The translations under genes and the position numbers were made by a program. DNA of 64,000 bases from Symsagittifera roscoffensis (taxonomy: Eukaryota; Xenacoelomorpha; Acoela; Convolutidae). Every line of letters begins with the position of its first letter. Positions within the stretch are counted from its first letter, which is position 1. The notes under the pieces are model-generated. The model was given only the letters and a program-made list of their open reading frames with translations, was not told where the DNA came from and made no database searches. The stretch lies in contig NC_087069.1 of assembly GCF_963678635.1 (NCBI RefSeq), positions 47,880,276 through 47,944,275 on the forward strand. The letters are read 5' to 3'. Positions 48,904 to 61,900 of this stretch are shown in pieces.

Positions 48904-49184
48904 TTTAGGTCTCAAAATACCCCCAAAACACTGTGCCATTCCGCCGGATGACACAGTATAACCTTCCCGCGACGGAAAAAAAAGTGACTAAAGGCCTTAC
49001 GAACAGAAAAGTGTTGCGACGGAGGGTCAGAATGTTCTGGAATTTTTATTTTTAAAATTTCGATTTGAAGGAGAACATTTCTGAGAAATAGAAAAAAGAC
49101 GGCCATTTTGAATAAAATAGAGAAAAAACAGAACGACGCCATATTTTGTGACGAACGGTTGTATCCGAGACGAGAAAATTACGG

Positions 49185-49220
49185 AGCCTCTTATCGTGGC
49201 AATAACACACGATAAGGACC
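49185..49220. repeat. TTATCGTG / CACGATAA hairpin
   Basis: Perfect 8-bp stem around a 9-nt loop (about 49192-49216), near the left limit of the composition shift. It could mark the edge of the retroelement or be chance; there is nothing else to support either. Confidence 0.35.
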
Positions 49221-51599
49221 TTAGTGACGGATATTTGTGGAGACGGAGGCTTCAGTGGGGGGAAGAGAAATACCACGGAACCCTCCCGGGACACGAAATA
49301 TAGGAGATAAGAGTGTTGTCTCAAGAAAATCACGGGAGCGGAGGCTTGGTCCCCCAGAGACTGTTATATGTGAAGGGACTGTGTAAACTAGCCATAACAG
49401 TTGCTGTAATGTCCTAGATCTGAATTAAACACCGTTATTATTTAATATTTCAGAGCATGAGTAGATAGAGAAGGGAAAAGGTCAATCCATCTCCAATGGA
49501 TTTAATATAAAACTGTCACACAAAAACATATAGAAATAGGTGGTTCGAGCCGTGTTTTTAATGACAATCACGTAGTCTGAGGATCCGAGACTCAGCTATG
49601 TGGTTGTGTTCGCATGCAAACGAAAGCTGATCAAAAGTCGTTTGACTGATGGCCTAAAAATAGTAACTTTTTACTTTGCCCTAGACAGACCAGAAAATCA
49701 ACTGGCAAGGTCGAGACGGTGAAAAACGAGTGGAATTAAGGTAACTGACGCCTGCCAGTCGTCAATAGGTACTTTTTCTACGCTCCGTCGCTGTGTGATA
49801 TTTGGGCGAATGTTACATAGACGTTTTTATGGCGCTCCTGGGTGGGCCTGTTAAAGGCATGAAACCATCATGATCAGCAAGCGTTTCAGCGACGTACCCT
49901 CCGCTCCGGGCGTATGCCCGAGTTAGAGGCCTTAATGACCGTTTTCGTACTAGGGGGAAGGTGCGTACCCCTCCGTCTAGTACGATTTAGCTTTTTAACT
50001 TAGTTAACACCGAAAATTCCGGGGGTCGGAGGGTTAGGTGGGAAATCTAGAGCCCGCTTGTCCTGAGGTCCCAGGACCAAAAACAATTAAAGAGAAAGCG
50101 TAAAACCAAACAAAAAATAGTGTATAACCAAGAAAAAGCCAAAAATAATTATTTAAAAACAAAAAAAAGTACAAAAAACAGTAAAAAATCCAAAAAAGAC
50201 CAAAAACAGTAAAAAAACATAAAGTGACAGTTTATATGTTATTTCCGGACGAGATGTGATCTGACCTTCCTATTTGTTGTTGTTTCAGATTGATTTATAT
50301 CGTTTCTGATAGAGAGATTGTGTGTTTTGGTGAAGGGTTGGGTACCCTCCCTCGAGTGTAATTTGAGTGTTTAAGCACGTTAATGGTGATTTTGCCGGTG
50401 ACCGGAGGGTAGAGTGGCAGGCTGATCAACGTGTTCCACACTCAACAGGGACATCAAGGACAACATCCGCAACGACTGTTGGGTATCGTTGAAGCAATTT
50501 TAGTATCGTTCGGGTACTATTTCCTTAAAACTTAAGTGGTGGGGGGCACGATTGGCGCGGTCCGATTGTACCCTCCATCGATTACAAATTTCCGAGTTAA
50601 GGGTCTTAATTCGAATATTTTGGTGCAAAGGAGGGTATAGTACTATTTATTAACGACTATTTATAGATTATTGTCCTTACTATATATTACTTATCTCCTA
50701 TTTAGACCCAAGAAACACCCATTTTTTGTCGAAAATTACCAATTTTCGACCAAACTGTAGAACCCCAAATTTTCGGATATCCGAGCTTTTCCGATAGGCA
50801 AAAAGCTTTTATATAGAGAGTAGCCACGTAGTTCGATCCCCTTTATTAAAGAAACCGCGTGAGCAAAGATTCAGTAGAAGTTAGGAAAACGAGAATTTTT
50901 CGACCAAAATTTTGATAATTTTCTGTATTTTGTCAATCTGTTTTGGGGATCGATTTTTTGAGTTTTTAGAGTTAGAGCAATAAAATTTTTTGCGTTAGGA
51001 GCGTGCTAGCATAACGTGCTCGGTTACTAGAGAAATTTTTGGATAACCCTCCGAGTAGCTCCGTGGATAGAGCTAACGACTTAAGGTTTGGAAAAGGAAG
51101 GAATCGGAGGGTCCAAATTTGATAGTTTTTGGCCAAATTTTTGTTTCTAAACCAATTTTGGTCCGGTTTTTTGCATTATTCCAGTGCCGTACAGGGCTAC
51201 TACGCTCATTTCAAGTATTTTTAGGCACTTTCGACCGGAATTGCGAAAAAAGTCTTTCAGATCCTACACAGGTGGTGAAAAAGGCCATTTTGACGAACGC
51301 GTTTTTGGCGATTTCTCAAAGACTAGTTATCCGATCGGGATAATTTTGGTACCATAAGTCGACGTTTTTGACCACTTTTCCGAATCGCAACCGTTTTTGG
51401 GTTGATTATTTCGGAAAAGAAAAATTTTTTAGAATTTGTTGGTTCGGAGGGTCCAAGTAACGGGCAACCCTCCGAGCGGCAGAAAATTTTATCAAAACAT
51501 CTTTTTATTCAACTGGGAAGGTTGACCGTGTCAGCCAACCTAGTCTTAAGTCAGGTAGACCGCTTTCAGAGGCTTTACTGCGGTGATTTAACCCTTTTT

Positions 51600-52000
51600 C
51601 TTGATTTTAGGGGGAACCCTCCGAAGTGACCCTCCGGAGTCAGCTAAACCCTTTAGCAACCCTCCTTAGTGGAAAATTTCCACGAGATCACCCTAAGAAG
51701 TTGAAACAGCTCCCCCTAGAACCCTTAGCTTATTTTGACGCTTTTTGAAGCTAGTAGGAGAACCTTCCAAGTGAGATCAGAAAATTTGAAAATTTTGGAG
51801 GTACCCTCCGAAGTGACCCTCCGGAGCGTATTAAGCATCTTATTGACCCTCCTTAGTAAATTTAAGGGGACCCTCCGAAGTAACTTGGGTGATTAAGATA
51901 CCCTCCTAAGTAACTTGAGTGATTGAGGTACCCTCCGAGGTAACCCTCCGGAGTGTCTTAAACCTTCTAGCGACCCTCCTTGTAAGAGACTTGAGTAAAC
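51600..52000 (+). repeat. Dense ACCCTCCGAAGT / CCTCCGGAGT array
   Basis: About 13 imperfect copies of ACCCTCCGAAGT, CCCTCCGGAGT and CCCTCCTTAGT in 400 bp, spaced 15-60 bp. CCTCCGGAG is near-palindromic. The same heptamer is scattered singly through 49.9-51.5 kb. Possible roles are an RNA structure, a packaging signal or a protein-binding array; none can be chosen from sequence. Confidence 0.7.
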
Positions 52001-52189
52001 CTTCTGTGGCAATTTGGGAAACGGAAAATATCCATTTAATTAGGATCATATTAGGATATTAGGCGTGCTTATCAGGATCATAAGAATCCATTCTGACCCG
52101 GAAATTCGTGATCAACTTTGGATTCTATATTGGGTGTATTAGAAGTACCCGAACAAAATTTTTTTTTTGGATTGTGATTTTGGTTGAGT

Positions 52190-52540
52190 GGTTGCCTTGA
52201 GCTACTTAATAGGAAAGTTCGGGCAATCCGGGAACAAATAAAGGAAGACCTCGGTGGGTGTATTAAGCAAATACACACCCACTTGAGAAGAAGAATTGTT
52301 CCCTACTCTCGTGCACTTGGAGCAGTCCGGGTGTGGGAGAGCTTTTTCATAGATTTGACGAATTTTCGACCAAGAGGTTGCCTTGAGCTACTTAGTAGGA
52401 CAGCTCGGGCAATCGCAGGACACCTAAAAGAAGACCTCGGTGGGTGTATTAGGCAAATACACACCCACTTGAGAAGACTGTGTCCTGGGCTTCGTTCTTT
52501 CGGATCGTTCCGATTGGGGGAAGTCTTTTTCTTTAAGACT
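52190..52540 (+). repeat. 187-bp tandem duplication with a conserved hairpin
   Basis: Two head-to-tail copies (about 52191-52377 and 52378-52535) both start GGTTGCCTTGAGCTACTTA. Each has a strong stem, GTGGGTGT pairing with ACACCCAC around a short loop, at about 52254-52284 and 52439-52470. The copies differ outside the stem, but the stem is unchanged. One open frame (52184-52612, 142 codons) runs through both and repeats KEDLGGCI and QIHTHLRR; whether it is translated is unknown. Confidence 0.7.
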
Positions 52541-52954
52541 AAGTTTTATTTATCTATTTCTGAATCATCACTGCTTTTTATCGAAGATTGTTTAATTTTA
52601 ACAAAGCAGTGACTTGATAAATTGTGTGGCGATAAATTGATACTGACAAAAGGTCGCTGTCACCTGTAGGATATTCTTATCTGATTATCGATTGTGTTTT
52701 GTGTGTCGATTATATCTTGTGGAAACTTAGTGATACTGTTATACTATACAACCGGGTTGAGTTAGCATTATATCAATACTGGGTAGACCCTGTGTGTAAC
52801 TTTAGCTGAGTCACTAATTTAGTCGTGAGAGATCTAAGAGACATTTTGATACTGACGGAATCGAGTAGGCAGCGTTAAGTGATTTAACTAGATCTTGTTT
52901 GTGGTACGTTTGCATTGCCATCAAATTACGAATACTTTCATTTTGTACAAAACT

Positions 52955-55900
52955 ATGCAGCGCAGGGACTCGTTAGGATCGACTACTAAAATTCCCAGGC
53001 TAAGCAAGGGAAGCACGCGGAAATTTAGAACTAGGCGTAGCCAAACCTCGTTTAGCAGCGCTTCCGACGCGTTTGCTGAAGACGAATCGACTAAAGGTCA
53101 ACCTGATCTTTCAGTGATCGAAATGAGACTAAGGAGCGAGAAAAACCTTGATGGCAATCAAGGGCGGAGCGCCGAGGCCGAGCCTGCGAGCGAAACGCCG
53201 GTGGATCCCTTTGACGAAGGGGAGCGAACGCTCATTCGACCCGACTTTGAGCCAGACGGGGTCCTCGAACGAGAGGAAGTCGAGAGGACAGAGGAGACCT
53301 CGGAGCGTTCCGAGGTCGAACCTCGGGAGGAGGTGTTGTACAGGGGAATGTCCAAGTCAGAGACTAAGAGCTATAAATGGAGAAGGGAACCTTCACATCT
53401 GACAAGTGCACACTCATCCTTGGCCAAACAGAGTAACAACGCGATGATGTCGAGTATGAGTCCGGGTGAAGAGCAGACGTTCTCGAAGGCCAAGAAGAGT
53501 TGGAAGTCCTTGTACGACGAACGCATGGCGTCACTACCAACTGTAGGTTTGACTTCCAGTGATGGCTACCCGGAGATAACCCATCCGGATGTGAACTTCA
53601 CACCGTGCCCAAGGAACGACATGAGCAGGGAGGCGTCTTCTGCCTCGCCGACCAGGCCTATGTCAGATGGGATAACGATGGGAGCATCATCAACGTTCGA
53701 CAGACTGATGACGTCAATGCACAAGCAAAAGGGCGGTGCGTCATCGAGTACTAGGCTACCGCCGCAGCTGACCTCGTCTTCTCTGGGGCTAACCCCGCCA
53801 TTGGGGGCAGCTGGTGACATAAGTGATATGTTCGCTGGTGTGATGAATGGCCTGGATGAATTGAGGCGAGACATGACTAAGAGGATAGATCAAGTTGACG
53901 AGAGAGCTCACCATGGTCGAGAGAATTTGAAAGATGAGCTAACGCACGTGAAGTCGCAGGCGAGGTTTGATCAGGCTCGATTGATTCGTGACACCGATCA
54001 ATGCCTGGCCGAGAGCCTGGCACAGGCAAACAAAGAGTCAGAGGAAAGAGAGGCTAGGATGACAAGAGAGATCGAGCGATTGTTGAATGATCATGATAAT
54101 ACCTACGCCCAAACGATGACTGGCCTGGAAAGGAGGTTGGACGCCAAATCTGACTTGATGATGCGGAAGCTTGACGCGATCCTGAATGGGAATAGTTGGC
54201 AGGAGCATTCCAACTCAAGGGAGCGCTCACGCCATGCGAATGTTGGAGATGGTACGGGCAACAGTGCCAGAGCCCAGCAAGGCTCGAGAACGAACTACGA
54301 ACATAGAAACAAGGAGCGGCCAAGGGCAGCCCCGCAGAGGCCTGGCTGGACAAATCCAGTCCCACCGGAGGCAGATGCCACCCCGGAGACAAGATTGCCA
54401 ACCGTGCCACAAGTCAGTTCAGTACCAGATCTGACTACAGTCTCACAAGACACAACGATGTATGCCTCGATGTTTGAGCCTCTGAACAGATCTCTTGAAA
54501 CATTCATCACCAAGCTCTCGAAGTCAACCGAGAGAGGAGAGAGGTCAAGAAGAACACTGAAAAAGCCAAAGTCATATAAAGACGAGTCGGACGGCTGCAT
54601 TGATACTTGGATAGAGGTGATGAAGTTACACTTTGAGGAAGAGAATCTCTCCAAGAAACAAGAGTGCAGCGCGCTGACGAGCAACTTGGAGGGTACTGCA
54701 CTAAATTGTGTAATGGCGAAAAGAGCCAATGAGAGGGATAGCGCTCGCAAGATATTCGACATCCTGCTGAATCGTTTCGGCTCTGGAGTACAAGGGCACC
54801 AGGCCATGGTGAAGTTCGAGAAGAGGCGTCAGAGAGATGAAGAATCAATAGATAAATTCTTGGACGACCTTGAATTGCTCAGGAGGAGGAGCAACCCGGA
54901 TGAGAGAATATCCGAACGAAACTTGGCGATCGCTTCGAAGTTCATGGATGGTGTAAGGAGTGAGGAGTTGAAGACGATGTTGGCCACTCACTTCACCCTG
55001 TCGCTTGACCAGGTACCCACGCCCGACGACTTGCGTATGAAGTCACGCGAGTATTTACTGATAAAACCGAGGGCGCAAAACCGTTACAGCAATTATGGCA
55101 ACTATAGCGGGACAAACACTGGTGCGAATTCCAGTTGGTACAAACCTCGCGATGACATGGACAAGAGGAGGTCGTGTGCGAATTGTGGTTCGATGGACCA
55201 TCACGTTTCTGCGTGTTCTGCATACAAACAGAACATGAAGGCCATAGGCTACTTTCTCGAGGACGCTGACGCGACCGACGAGGATCATGAAGAGTACGTG
55301 AGAGGGCTCATCATGAAATATGGTCCGAGGTGTTTCTTCTGTAATTTGGAGGGACACTTCAAGTCGGATTGTACTCAATTTTGGGACGCAGTAGCGGACG
55401 CGAAACATCCCCGCCACGAAGAGGCGCTTTCGGGTGTCAAGGCCAGTCGAGCACGTCTGATGAACGAGGCTGAATCTCGGAGAAAGGAAACGACACCGAG
55501 CACCTTTGCGACCAAAAAGGTTAAGACATGGCCTGACGAGGTGGTAGCCTCGAACCTCGAAGCAGAGTCGTCTAGTCCACTCAAGGTGGATTACGGCCTG
55601 GCGGCAAGGACAGCGCTGCAGAATGTCAAACAGGACCTTGCCACGAAAGAAGTGGAGCAATGGGTAAGGTCGGAGCTGGAGAGCACAGATCTTCGGGAAA
55701 GTCTTAATGTCCTGAGTAAGACGACAAGAGCAGAAGATGAAAAAGAGCCCAAGAAACAGGGACTAAAACTGAACGTTATATCTGGCAAGACTTTCGGCAT
55801 GACGAAGGCAGGGACCAAAATAATGTCTATCATCTCAGTCGCAGGGCACCAGGTGGTCAAGAACCTGAGCGAGCCATCCGAGATTACACTGGTCCACCTG

Positions 55901-58900
55901 GACATCTATGCCGACTACCTGAAGGAGAAGGATCCCAAACTGGACTCCAGGGCAGTGCGAGCGCTGCTCACAACGGGAGGTCCGAGGCTGATGAAAGTGG
56001 ACGGACATTATATCGATGTCCATGGCCCTTACCCGATTCTGATGAACGTGGATGGCATCAATATCTACACGAAAGCTCACATAACTGATGCGAACGATCA
56101 GGTTGGCCGAATATACATTGGTCAAGAGGAACTGAAGGTCAGACGAATCGGACACAACGCGATGCTCGAGCAAGATGCTGTGCATATTGGTTGCGAGGCA
56201 GATCTGGCCGCACACGTTCTGGACGTGCAAGGCAGACAGCTTTCAGTAAAGGGACTGCTAGACACGGGAGCAGTAGTCAGTGTCATGCCAGTCAAAACTT
56301 GGACCGACATGGGTTTTGAGAGGTCGGATCTCATACCGACAAACATCAGGTTGGCAGCTGCCAATCAGGGAGCGATCTATGTCACCGGGCGAACCCCGAT
56401 CATCTCACTGCAGCTCGGAGGGAGACATCTTTGGATGAGCTTCCTAGTAGTAGAGAATTTGGACGAATCCGACCAGTTCATCCTAGGAAGGGATTTCGTT
56501 CGCAACTTTGACGTCACGATAGATCTCAATGACGGATTGATTAGGATCAGGGATCCTGAAAGAAAGTATGAGAAAAGACCCCTTAATAAGATCTTAATTA
56601 ATCAGGCCAAGGTGCCGATTTTTCTGGATCGAAAAGTTAGATTAAAACCGAACCAAGCCGTAATAGCAACGTTTAGGATGAGGAACTTGAATGAACTCAG
56701 CAATGACAGACAGGTGTGTCTGGTACCAAATCCAAACAGTAAAAGCTCGGCTATTTTAGGAAGAAGCTTCTCGCTCACTCAGAGCGGACTGTGTGTGAGT
56801 GTGTTATTGAACACAGAGGCAACAACAGTGACAATACAGAGGGGAAAGAAACTTGGCTACGCTTTGCCTCTGAACACAGACTTTCTGAGTGTGGAGAACT
56901 TGAAGAAGTTTGATGTAACTAAGTGTCCATTACATGCGAACCAAGAATGTATAATGAAAAGAGTAATTGAATTGAAATCTTCTAGGAAATTGTTTTCAAT
57001 GAAGTCGGAAACAGATGATGGGCTGTCTAGTTGTTCCAACTTTCCTGAGAGACCGACGGAAGCAGAGTTAGCAGCGAATAGGCCTGTCCTACCTGAGATA
57101 GAGCATCTGAAGGGTAAAATATCCGACAAGGAACTAGATTCGCTCAGGGCGGTGCTAAATCGGAACGCAGACGTTTTTTCGAAACATAAGGCCGACATAG
57201 GTTGTTGCAATTTTGTAGAGCACGAGATTGAGATAGAAGAGGGCTCGGTACCTCATAGGGAAGGGGCGAGAAGAATGACCCCAAACAAGTCAGAAGCGTG
57301 TAGGAAGGAAATCGAGATGTTAATGGAGTACGACATGATCGAGCCGTCGAAGTCCCCATGGGCTTGTGGCGTGGTCATGGCAAAAAAGAAAGGGGGACAA
57401 CTCAGATTTTGTTGCGATTTCCGTTATCTGAACGCAGTGACTATAAAGGACGCATATCCGATTCCCCGCATCGATGAGAGCCTATCCAAGCTGGGAGACG
57501 CCAAGTTCTTCACAACGTTGGATTTGGGCTCAGCATTCTGGCAAGTGCCGCTCAGAAAGCAAGATCGAGAGAAAACAGGTTTCGCTTGTGAGCTGGGACT
57601 GTTCCAGTGGAAGAGGATGCCATTCGGATTGTGCAACGCGACAGCCACATTCCAGCGACTGATGGCTCAGGCACTCACGAGCGTTACTAAGAAGTATGGG
57701 AATCTCATCATGTGTTATGTCGATGATGTAGTGATCGCGACACCAACCTTGGAAGACCACATCGAAAGGTTGGAAGAGGTGTTTTCTTGCATGAAGCAGG
57801 CGGGTCTGAAATGCAAACCCTCTAAGTGCGAAATCCTCAAAGATTCCATAAAGTATCTGGGCCGCCTGGTTGACAAACATGGAGTGAGACCAGATCCCGA
57901 AGCGGTTGAAGCGGTGCTGACCTGGAAGGCACCTAAAACAGATACACAGTTGATGAGTTTTCTGGGATTCGCCAATTATTATCGCGAGTTCATCAAGGGG
58001 TATGCTGACAAAATATACCCCATGCAGAAGTTGATGAGAAATAAGGGCAAAAAGTTCACCTGGACTGATGAGGCACAAGTCTCATTTGAAAACATCAAAC
58101 GCGAACTTTGCGAGGCACCGGTCCTCGGCATGCCAACGGAGAAGGGGATGTTCGTGCTGGACACGGATGCATCAGTGGTTGCGATATCAGGCATACTTCA
58201 CCAAGAGCAGGAGTGGAACGGGAGAACGGTTCTTCGTCCGATAGCTTATGGAAGTAAAGTCCTGAGTGACACTGAGATGAAGTACGGCGCACCAAAAGCG
58301 GAGATGTTTGCTGTGATCACGTTTGTGGAAAAGTACAGGGCCTACTTGGGGAGTGCTCCCTTCAAGTTGCGTGTGGACAATCGTGCCCTTGCCTGGCTGA
58401 AAACCTATTCGATGGACCAGAGCTACATTGGTCGTTGGATCGTGCGCTTGGATGGATACCACATGATCATAGAGCACCGTACCCGTGACAAGCACCAGAA
58501 CGCAGATAGCCTCAGCAAAAAGACAGAATTTTATGAGCGCCTCGAAGAGAAGCAAGTTAACCAATCAGAGATCAAAGACGGGTTTTCCTTTCTGGACAAA
58601 GAAACCTATGATGAGCTGCCACTTACTAGGTGGTTAGACAAATCAGGACATCCTATACCTGGACACCCTGACCTTCCAGTGGAGACGGCTGCGGAGATAA
58701 AGCTTTTAGCCAGAGGCGAACCCGTTCCGTTGGATCTGCTAGTCCGATCCAACTTGGTACAGCAAGAACTGACCAGGCTGGGTATAAACAGCATCGCTTT
58801 ATTGAATAAGACGGTGAACGTGGCGCCGGACGTCATGGGAAAACTCCGTGACTTGTTGGATAGGGAAGTGGATAGGCATGATCGTGAATGGAGGGAAACC

Positions 58901-61900
58901 ATGCAGAGGTTGACTGTCACCGAGAGAACGGAGAAGAGGCCAGTGTCCATTCGCAGCCGAGGCGTTGAACGGGATTGCAGGTCGATCGTCAACCAGCTGG
59001 TGACCTCGATGCCGAAAGAAGTATTGTTGAGAACTTCGTTCACTGAATATGGAACATCGAATCAAAACCAAGCTACTGAGGAAGTCAGGATCAGATCGAA
59101 ATCTAGCTTCACGAGGAGAGTGCACTTCACGGATGCAAAAGAGGAATACGAGCCAAGCCCAGATTGTTCGTCCATGGACGAGACAATGTCCGGGGAGTCT
59201 GACACCTTCGAGCCAGTCAAGGACGTCTCCTCTGATGAGTCAGACATCTTTGAGCCCGTGCAGGACGACTTGTCCGGGGAGAGGTTGACTAGACCACCTA
59301 GGGGCAGAATTTTGTCTGGGGAGTCGGGTTCAAAGCGACCGATGGACAGAGTTTTGTCCGGGGAGTCAAGAAACATCTCAGACAACTTGGAATATGATGT
59401 TGAGGAATCAGTCGTTTCAAGTGGTGACTCGAGACCCCAGTCCTGGGACAACACGTCTGAAACAACTTCCAATTCCGATGTGTCAGAGATTGCGATCCAC
59501 TCCTTATTGGTAGACTGGAAGCAGCGTGGGCTGGACCGGGAAATACATCAGGATCCAGACAGGGACAGATACACCTCAGATGAAGAGGGCACTGTGGTAG
59601 ACAATGCCGCAGACGAGCTCGAACTGATAGCAGTTTCAAAACGCCCAACCAGATTGCTGCCACATGGTACGGTCGTCCGTACCAATCTGGAACCATCTGT
59701 GCAAGAAGCGACGCCTTTGAAAAAGATATGGTGTGTCAAGTTGATGGACGATGCTCATGCTCCGGAGATAATGAGTGGGCAAATGAACGTGGTGAAGACG
59801 TATTTGAAAGCCAGGTACAGGCTGTCGGATCTCCTGAGGGCTCAACGAAATGATAGAATGACGAGCAGTCTGAAAAGATGGATCGAGAATGGAGCACCTG
59901 ACAAGGGAGACTTGGAAGAAGACAGCTACAAAATCCTGAAGCAGTTTTACCTGAAGAGAAAAGACTTGTTGTACCTGAATAAGGACGGAATCGTAGCCTG
60001 TAAGCGCAAGGAGGAGGACAAGGTCCTTTATAAATACAACTCAATAGTGTTACCACAGTTGTACCAGACTGAGTTGCTCTTTCGCTCACATGATCAGATG
60101 GGACATCAAGGCGTGGACAAAGTGTATAACAGGATACAAAAACGATTCGAATGGCCGGGGTTGAAGACGGCTTGTGAGAAATGGATAGCCGCATGCCTGT
60201 CTTGTCAACAGGCAAAGGATCCCAGGAAACTAAGGTTCCCCCTACAGTCAATAGAATCGTCAGGTTTCAACGAAGTGGTGCAAATTGATCACCAGAAAAT
60301 CTGCATGACAGCAACGGGCTATAATCAGGTGCTGGTAATGATCGACCATTTTACGAAGTATGCGGAGGCGGCACCCTGCATGACAGCATCGGCAGAAGAA
60401 ACGTGCGATCATTTGATAAACGTGTGGATAGCAAGGCATGGCTGCCCCATCACGTTCCAATCTGACAATGGCAAAGCATTCGTAGGTGATCTCACGAAAG
60501 AGTTAATGAAAAGGTCGCAGGTAGCGCAGGCCCACTCGACCACTTATCACCCGCAAACGAATGGCCTAGTCGAGAGGCAGAATCGCACACTGGTATCCAT
60601 GTTGAGAGTCTACTGCTCACGCTACATGGATGACTGGGACAAGCACTTACCGCAAGTGATGGGTGCTTACAACAGCACGGAGCATTCCACCACGGGAATA
60701 AGTCCGCATATGATGCTCACGGGTCATGAAAAAGCACTCCCGTTAACGTTCTTCTACCCTGAATATGAAGGGAAGAGGACAGCACCGCAAACGTACGTGT
60801 GGGACGTTATTAGAAGACAACAGGACCTCAATGACTTATGCAGGAGGAATACGCAACAGGCGCAAATTAGACAAAAAAGGAGGTTTGATAAAAGAACAGC
60901 CGATGCAAAAGCCTACTCAGTTGGCGATTACGTCTGGGTGTTCCAGGAAGTGGTTCCACCAAAAGGAACCAAGAAACTATTAAAGAAATGGCGTGGTCCA
61001 TTTCAGATAACAGAGGTGCATCAAGGAGGTCGTTTTTATCGGCTGAGCACCGGAAGACCGGCTCATTACGAGAATATCAAACCACACAACGCCTCGTCCG
61101 AGGATTGGTGCATCCCAGCGGACATGCAAGAGGGAGACTATTTAATAGTGGATCCTGCTTGTGAAGTGAATGAAAGGGGTACTCGCGACAAGAACGACGG
61201 GAATGAGATGGTGGACAATTGTGATCTACCACTGGATCTCGAGTTGACTGAGCGAGTAGAGGTGGACGATGAAACTCTACCATATGCCGAAGAAGACTGG
61301 GATTGCCCAGAACAAACCGAAATTGACAAAGGAATACAGCCTGACTTTCCGCTCACTATGGAGACACGCCAAAGTAAGAGGGGAAAAAACCAGAAGAAAT
61401 ACAATCCGTATGGCGAGGACTTCGTTGTAGACCGGATAGTAGTGAGTGATGTCATAGACTCGCTGGTGGGGCTGGACGAAGTAGCAATCCTAAAAGAAAT
61501 CGACCTTGTGAACGATATGGATCAAGATTGGATCGACGATCGATCAGAACCGGAAGTGGAGTTCGAACCAGAAGCGGAACAGACTCATGAGCAAGAACTA
61601 ACAAACTTGCGCGTGCTCGAATGGCTCCACGATCTGCCGACAGATCCAAAAGAGACGATCCTGACGATTCAGGACGTCGACAGAGATGGCGTCAGATACA
61701 TCAGTCATGACAATACCGAGTCCAACTGGGTCGCCCCAGATGGTCCTCTACGTGTTCCACAATCCAACCTCGGTCTCCTAGACTTTGGGCGATCGACGGG
61801 GACGTCGATGGATATTTTTGTCCGGGGAGTGGGGGTAGGACTCACCCACACCGAAAATCTCATGATAAAAAAATTAAAATCGGCAAGGGAAACCGGAGAA

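Larger units (their letters stand above)
49740..52894 (+). other. Presumed leader (and possibly 5' LTR) of the Gypsy element
   Basis: About 3.1 kb of non-coding DNA before Gag, distinct from the AT-rich repeats to the left. It holds about 20 copies of ACCCTCC or GGAGGGT, often as opposed pairs 40-90 bp apart (49897/50024, 50341/50400, 50567/50627, 51043/51101) and then as a dense run at 51600-52000. A tandem duplication follows at 52190-52540. A primer-binding site next to an LTR end could not be recognised and the 3' LTR is outside the window, so the element's true left boundary is unknown. Confidence 0.5.

Noticed and set aside
50540-50575. TGGCGCGG as a retroelement primer-binding site
   Set aside because: Only the first bases resemble a tRNA 3' end complement, and no LTR end lies next to it.
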